Of a stretch of 11,885 nt of DNA, positions 7,624 through 11,885 are shown piece after piece (position 1 is the stretch's first letter; each line of letters starts with the position of its first letter). Source of the DNA: Gnomoniopsis sp. IMI 355080 (taxonomy: Eukaryota > Ascomycota > Sordariomycetes > Diaporthales > Gnomoniaceae); contig JAPEVC010000448.1 of assembly GCA_027946555.1 (NCBI GenBank), forward strand, positions 1 to 11,885. Direction: 5' to 3'. The position numbers and the translations under genes are program-made. The notes under the pieces are model-generated. The model was given only the letters and a program-made list of their open reading frames with translations. It had not been told where the DNA came from and did no database searches.

Positions 7624-9020
7624 TCAAGCAGATATTGAGTTCCATTGCTTGCTTCCAGAGTATGATATGTTGTCCGTAATGTTTGCATTCCAGCCTGCCG
7701 ATATCTTTGAAACGCTATTGAATTGCTCAGAGTTCAATTCTGAGCGATTGCGAGCAATAGACAGTCCAGAGGGCTTCATAATGTTCCGATCCTCCACAGA
7801 AGCATCTTCTTCATCATCGGATACGACATGACTTATATGTTGCACCTTGATAGGCCCATGATCGACAGCTGAGAGACTGGTGACAAACCTCGAGATGTTA
7901 GCCTTATTTCTCTTCAAGAAGTTGTGTGTGTACGCTGCAATCTCGCTGTTCATCTTCCAGTCCGCTAGGGTGATGTCCTCCATGCCACGGTCTACGTCGA
8001 AGCGGAAGTACTGATTTGTGCCTTGATACCTCTCTTCCAGTCTGTCCGCGACCTTATTTGATTCAGTTCCGATCTTTTTCAGCATGCTAATAATTGAAGT
8101 TCGAGTGTCCCTGATACTCACGACACCGCCCAGCCCGGTGCCGATGCTTAGAAGGCGAATGTCTTGAGCATTAGGGAACACATGCTCGGCCTCCTGTATA
8201 AGGATCTCACTCGGATTATTGAAACCGAGTGCCGCATCGACAAATTCGATACTATCGCGGCCCATCTTAATGGACTTGAAAAAAGTCGTAGCTGCAGACG
8301 TAGCGAGAGCTACTTCCCAGATGTGGCAATCCCTGAACTCACTCGACATATCGTATGTTTTGAAGAGGGTCGGTTTCGCGGATACATCATTCTTCGTGGC
8401 CGCCAGAACAATGCTTTGCACGGTCAGCCTGAAGCTCGTGGATAGAGATTCTGATTTTAAGTGCAATATCAACTCACGTTTTGGTGCAATGTTCGTCTTG
8501 GAAGATGCTATCAGCATGCGAGCAGTTTCCAGTCCTCAAGCACCGGTCATCTTGACATGAATCTGTGATCGCTTTTTGTATTGCAGATTTAAGAGCTTTC
8601 GACGAGTACATGCCTTTCGGTGGACCAGGCAGAGGTAGGCGCATCTTAGGCGTGAAGGCCCTTTGGCCTAACGCTCTATATGCTGTAAGGCACTTTTCCA
8701 CGGACATTCCGAGTCTCCCTAGCATGATTGCGATTATTCTGACAGTTCATTAGTCATTACCTCTTATATAAGTGCTATTCGGGGAGGCCTGGCTTGCCCT
8801 CCAGTACTTGTGCCTCCTATAATGTCAAAGATATCGCAGGGACGGGGCACCTGTGCCAGATTTTGAGCCTCCTTTATCTGCTGCATCACAGACTCCAGTA
8901 TTTGCAAGCTTGAGATGCCGCGGATACCGCCTCCATCTGTTTCTGTTAGATGATATACTCAAAATGAAATGTGGAAGGACCAAGCATGCCTAAAGATAGG
9001 ATTTTGATTGTGCTGGACAT
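7624..9020 (-). CDS. Patatin-like phospholipase, four exons
   Basis: Patatins are Ser-Asp dyad lipid acyl hydrolases. Exons on the minus strand: 9020-8990, 8936-8798, 8738-8478 and 8413-7624, giving about 406 aa (411 if the alternative acceptor at 8429 is used). The first exon encodes MSSTIKILSL, the usual short lead-in. The oxyanion-hole motif DGGGIRG is at residues 11-17, the nucleophile elbow GGTSTGG at 51-57 (Ser54), and the dyad Asp203 in DAALGFNNP, where the family more often has DGG or DAG. Family landmarks such as MLGRLGMS, ATSAATTFF and LLSIGTGLG are all present. After residue 330 comes an acidic patch (DDEED, 343-347) and an Asn/Ser-rich tail. There is no NB-ARC, NACHT or TPR region, so it is a stand-alone patatin. 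A TATA-like box lies 70 bp upstream. Two of the three introns use GC donors. Catalytically competent by sequence; substrate unknown. Confidence 0.9.
8414..8477 (-). other. Patatin intron 3 (GT-AG, two possible acceptors)
   Basis: The donor is GTGAGT. The acceptor is either AAAG ending at 8414 (64 nt) or CTTCAG ending at 8429 (49 nt). Both keep the frame and differ by five codons. The longer intron gives CTKTIVLAATK, closer to the family pattern; the shorter has the better acceptor sequence. Confidence 0.75.
8739..8797 (-). other. Patatin intron 2 (GC-AG)
   Basis: A 59-nt intron with donor GCAAGC, acceptor TGTCAG and a branch-like GACTAAT. It lies directly after the catalytic elbow and its removal joins GTSTGG to IIAIMLG, exactly as in the family. 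Unspliced, the frame meets TAA within 15 codons. No suitable GT donor is nearby. Confidence 0.85.
8937..8989 (-). other. Patatin intron 1 (GC-AG)
   Basis: A 53-nt intron with donor GCATGC and acceptor AACAG, and a CTAAC branch site close to the acceptor. It splits the codon of the Asp in the DGGGIRG motif; removal gives the family-typical ILSLDGGG. A GT donor nine bases further on (GTCCTT) would also keep frame but would insert three residues before the motif. Confidence 0.7.
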
Positions 9021-9088
9021 CGTTCTCAATTCGGCTAAGCAGCGTTCATAACGCGGAATATGATTTTTGCGGGTGACTTCAACGAGAG

Positions 9089-9095
9089 CTATATA
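9089..9095 (-). promoter_or_regulatory. TATA-like box of the patatin gene
   Basis: TATATAG on the minus strand, about 70 bp upstream of the ATG at 9020. Next to it, upstream, is the perfect palindrome TACCTAGGTA (9102-9111), overlapping an AGGTA/TACCT hairpin. Confidence 0.4.
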
Positions 9096-9111
9096 GGTAT
9101 GTACCTAGGTA

Positions 9112-9620
9112 TAATATAGAATAGTCGGCAGTCCAGGTGCTGACGAAGATAAGGGAGAGGCTTGTTATAATGAACCGATGGTAGTAAGTTTCTTATATCA
9201 AGACAATCGTCTCAAGCTTTTTTTCTCCTTGTATCGCTTATGTTCCAAATCTGTAGTTCCGCACGAAAATGGCTTCTCCACAATGAATCAATGGGAGGCT
9301 GGAGCGCTGTGCAACACCCTTACGCAACGTATATGCGACCCACTTTGGCCCTCCTGCAGCAGCCATCGAGCACTGCCTCATGCAGTCAGCGTTGGCCTTG
9401 AGGCGAAGCAATTGATGAGGCGTACCTGAATTGATCTATTGACCAACTAGACTGGATTTCCTGACGTGATCAATGCATGTTCTCGGTTCGGAAAGCGACG
9501 TATAAGAAGAGGGCGCCTAATAATCGACGCAATTTTGTGATCAACAGAGTGGCGCTGGAAGCCACCTAGCTCAGCTTACATCCGTGTTGTCTGTCGGTAC
9601 ATCCTGTCGTTTGTAACGTT
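9112..9620. other. No recognisable gene
   Basis: A plus frame at 9178-9429 (83 codons) has no domain and no conserved-looking pattern. No RNA gene, repeat or splice structure is seen. Confidence 0.5.
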
Positions 9621-9624
9621 CAGT

Positions 9625-10233
9625 TTAATAGCGCTTAGCGTAATTAAGCAGGACGGTCGCAAGATCGGGATCAAGTAATATCGGCTCTCCGCGGTCTGAT
9701 TCAGGTATTGTCTCTTCTTCATAGCCCCTGGATACCAAACCAAGGTACAAGAGGCATCGAAGTACGATCGTTATCTCAAATTCAGTGAAGAGTATGCTCC
9801 CTTGGTAAATGAACCGTATGGTATACCCAGTGGAGGGCCTGTATTTCTCAATGGCGGTCCCGCATTTTGTCTTTTCCGAGTCCAGACGGATGTTTCCCAC
9901 ATGCCAGATTGCATCAGGTATCGAGTACGAGCGTCCTTTATTGAGGGCGGGATAGTGACTCTGTGAGCTACCCTTTCACAGCCTTGGCTGGATGGTCTAT
10001 ACAAGATATCAATATTCCATATTTCGACAAGCACAATGGTCAATCATGTCTCGATGAGTCCTATAGGCTTGACGCCCCTTTGAGCAGCTCTGACCGCAAG
10101 TCAGGCAGAGAACTGGACCTCGCTCAGGCATGGAGTCTGTGTCCACGTCGAAAGATGCAATCCATTTATACCGTCTGGCTTTGCTGGGCCCCTCTCCTAA
10201 AGTGCTGGTCCCTTTTAAAGTGCTTGCTAGGTA
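9625..10233 (-). pseudogene. Possible decayed gene, Cys-rich then beta-rich
   Basis: Two minus-strand stretches are open in the same frame. The first (10233-10012, 74 codons) includes RYKWIASFDVDTD and a Cys/His cluster (CLTCGQSC, then DHCACRN) that could bind metal. The second (9975-9625, about 116 codons) includes IPDAIWHVGNIRLD, YTIRFIYQGSILFTEFEI and a polar end, closing at TAA 9625-9627. Between them are three stops (10009-10011, 9997-9999, 9976-9978). No GT-AG intron with matching phase joins them, so either the gene is broken or these are separate chance frames. The residue patterns look protein-like. I do not recognise a family. Confidence 0.35.
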
Positions 10234-10255
10234 TTAACTCTGTCAGCCAGCATTC

Positions 10256-10867
10256 TCAGTGTGACAGTCCTTCCGCAGACCCATGCAACAATGCCTGACC
10301 AGAAACGACTGAAGAATTAATGCTTAGTCCGACAGTTGTCTTTTCCATGAGAAAATTGCATACCAAAACGACTTTTTTGTGTGCCCTGGGTCTTTGTTCT
10401 GCGCGTTGGGTTGTGATTCCCTGGCCTTGATGCTCATGATCTGCTAATACTTTGCGCAGACGCCGCCTCCTGCGCCTGGTGATGCAACCTATACTTACGG
10501 CATTCTCAATGGGTCTTATCGAAGTATTTGATTCCCAGCCCTCGAATGACGTCCTCTCGTGATGTCCAAGTCTCAGACAGGACAAGAGGACTTCCACACT
10601 TCTCGTCATTCTGCTTCCAATTCACTCCCGACTACTCTGTGTTACGAGGTCATTCCACCATATATGTCAGTATAACATCCCATCATTATAACTGAGCACA
10701 TCATTGCCGACCTCACAGCACAGGCTTCTAAAGATATCCAGGCCTCGAGGGGCGCCCTTGCATGGCTCGTCGTCCACTTGGAAGAAGAAGGTTACTCAAT
10801 GCACAAGTACCCATTGCACAATCAGCATCTCTGATGACGACTGCCGTCCACAAGAAATGGCGGGCTC
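10256..10867. other. No confident gene; two weak coding hints
   Basis: On the minus strand an ATG frame from 10609 is followed, after about 37 codons, by a perfect GTAAGT donor, but no convincing next exon is found. On the plus strand 10676-10830 is open without an ATG and reads DLTAQASKDIQASRGA and WLVVHLEEEGY, which looks protein-like. Neither matches a family I recognise. Confidence 0.3.
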
Positions 10868-11255
10868 TCACTTCCACAAAGTCCCGTATTGGCAGTTGTT
10901 GTGGAGATTGTTGATATCGTGCAGGTAAATGCCCCGACGGTCACACCAGTCCTTCAACTCATCAACCTTCGCTTCCTTCTTAATAAGCTTACACCACATC
11001 ATGCTGGCATATTCCCCATATAGATTGAAGCCATGTAAGACATTTCCGTCCTCGCGTGACCCTCGCTGCCTAACGGCGGTCAATAGCGATGATTTCTTTC
11101 GCAACTATCAGAACAATCTCATCCCTAGCAGGACCTGTTGCACTTCCTGCGAAGGCTTTGATGTTCCGCTGGGAGACGGACGAAACAGCTCTGGCTCGTG
11201 TGCGAATCGCAATGTTGGCAGCGAGCTTTGCTGCGAACTTGGCTGCGAAGTCCAT
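10868..11255 (-). pseudogene. Possible small gene interrupted by a frameshift
   Basis: ATG at 11253-11255 opens 61 codons with an Ala/Lys/Arg-rich start (MDFAAKFAAKLAANIAIRTR) ending at TAG 11070-11072. At that point another minus frame carries on with LYGEYASMMWCKLIKKEAK, DELKDWCDRRGIYLHD and a stop at 10868-10870. The first part could form an amphipathic or targeting-like helix; the second is a charged helical segment with Trp and Cys. A one-base indel near 11075 would join them. No family recognised; could also be two unrelated chance frames. Confidence 0.3.
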
Positions 11256-11718
11256 CTCCTAGGTCTGAGTGAGTGACATGCAAGGTATCTGGGGATTCGA
11301 AAGTCACGCACCCTTTATTTTGGCATTCGTGTTACGATTGATGTGCGATGATTTGGTAGGTAATCGTTCTGTCTTATTAGCGGGTCAGAGCTTTATACAG
11401 AAGACAAAGCCCAGAGAAGACATATTGCTGAGACGCGAGCGGTCAGAGTGAGCAGCTACACAAGGGACTATTTCCACGTGATCAGAATATGAGACCGCAA
11501 CAATCGAGGGCGCGAGGGGAGGATCGTGGAGCGATTTTCGCTGGTCCACATCCAATACCAAATTCTCAGACAAGTTGCCGTAGCTTTGGCCTGAATGATG
11601 ATGGCGTGCATAGAAAAAGGGTCTATACCACCACGATCATGGCAGTGCTGCATGTTCAAACACGGGATTTACACGTTCACGAGTCCGGATATAAGCCCTT
11701 CGCCCCACAGAAACCAGG
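11256..11718. other. No recognisable gene
   Basis: Short frames on both strands (for example plus 11489-11731) lack any recognisable domain or splice structure. No RNA gene is seen. Confidence 0.5.
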
Positions 11719-11720
11719 TC

Positions 11721-11787
11721 GCCGGGGGTAGAACTGACATGGCGGGGGGTAGAAAATTCCCAACCTGACGGGGGTTAGAAATTTTCT
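11721..11787 (+). repeat. Degenerate G-rich repeat, GGGGGT(T)AGAA
   Basis: Three degenerate units of 20-26 bases start at about 11721, 11741 and 11767. Each begins with a G-run of five or six followed by TAGAA or TTAGAA. The unit resembles telomere-like G-strand sequence only loosely. It ends abruptly at an AT-rich stretch. Confidence 0.6.
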
Positions 11788-11799
11788 ATCACTATATTC

Positions 11800-11885
11800 C
11801 GAGTTAATGGAGATTATATGCTATTGAAAAAAAAAGGTCTTTATTTTTATAAATTTAATATATATATAAGGTATATACTTAGTAT
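11800..11885. other. AT-rich right edge
   Basis: From about 11800 the sequence becomes very AT-rich, with an A9 run (11827-11835), a T/A-rich block and TATATATATA. It continues beyond the window. It may be the edge of a mutated transposon or an AT isochore. Confidence 0.6.

Noticed and set aside
8164..8560. Plus-strand open frames opposite the patatin gene
   Set aside because: They are antisense shadows of well-supported patatin exons and have no recognisable domain.

Overview
The window looks like nuclear DNA of a filamentous ascomycete (Pezizomycotina). The evidence is short GT/GC-AG introns of about 50-65 nt, a fungal-type patatin gene, the relics of a fungal PKS-NRPS cluster with its trans-acting enoyl reductase, and AT-rich blocks between islands of balanced composition. 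Genus cannot be told from the sequence. The low gene density, several broken genes, minisatellites and AT-rich stretches suggest an accessory or possibly subtelomeric region rather than a core chromosome arm.

Layout. 1-234: a purine-rich 12-bp minisatellite and a G-rich hexamer tract, both inside the 3' end of a reading frame that enters from the left. 235-1140: no confident gene; one stretch on the minus strand resembles a cytochrome P450 fragment. 1150-2646: two degraded biosynthetic genes lying back to back. On the minus strand is the terminal thioester-reductase domain of a PKS-NRPS; on the plus strand is a medium-chain-dehydrogenase trans enoyl reductase. Both are full of stops and frameshifts. 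2647-3792: AT-rich, with small hairpin repeats. 3793-6096 (minus): an intact 767-codon gene of unknown function. 6097-6965: a divergent intergenic region with a perfect 16-bp palindrome. 6966-7304 or 7433 (plus): a small gene of unknown function whose 3' end is ambiguous (true stop, very short intron, or nonsense mutation). 7446-7510: five perfect copies of a 13-bp repeat. 7624-9020 (minus): a patatin-like phospholipase in four exons, catalytic residues intact, with two GC-AG introns and an Asn/Ser-rich repetitive C-terminal tail. 9021-11885: mostly without confident genes; two weak minus-strand coding candidates (9625-10233 and 10868-11255), a G-rich degenerate repeat and an AT-rich right edge.

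How the parts relate. The two relics at 1150-2646 belong to the same pathway type: a highly reducing PKS-NRPS releases its product through the R domain and borrows an enoyl reductase in trans. Here only the last domain of the megasynthase remains, next to the enoyl reductase. The three expressed-looking genes (767-aa unknown, small unknown, patatin) form a divergent-then-convergent group. Patatin domains are common effectors in fungal NLR-type immune and incompatibility proteins. The stand-alone patatin with a possible amyloid-like tail is the most interesting functional lead, but its link to the two unknown neighbours is inference from position only.
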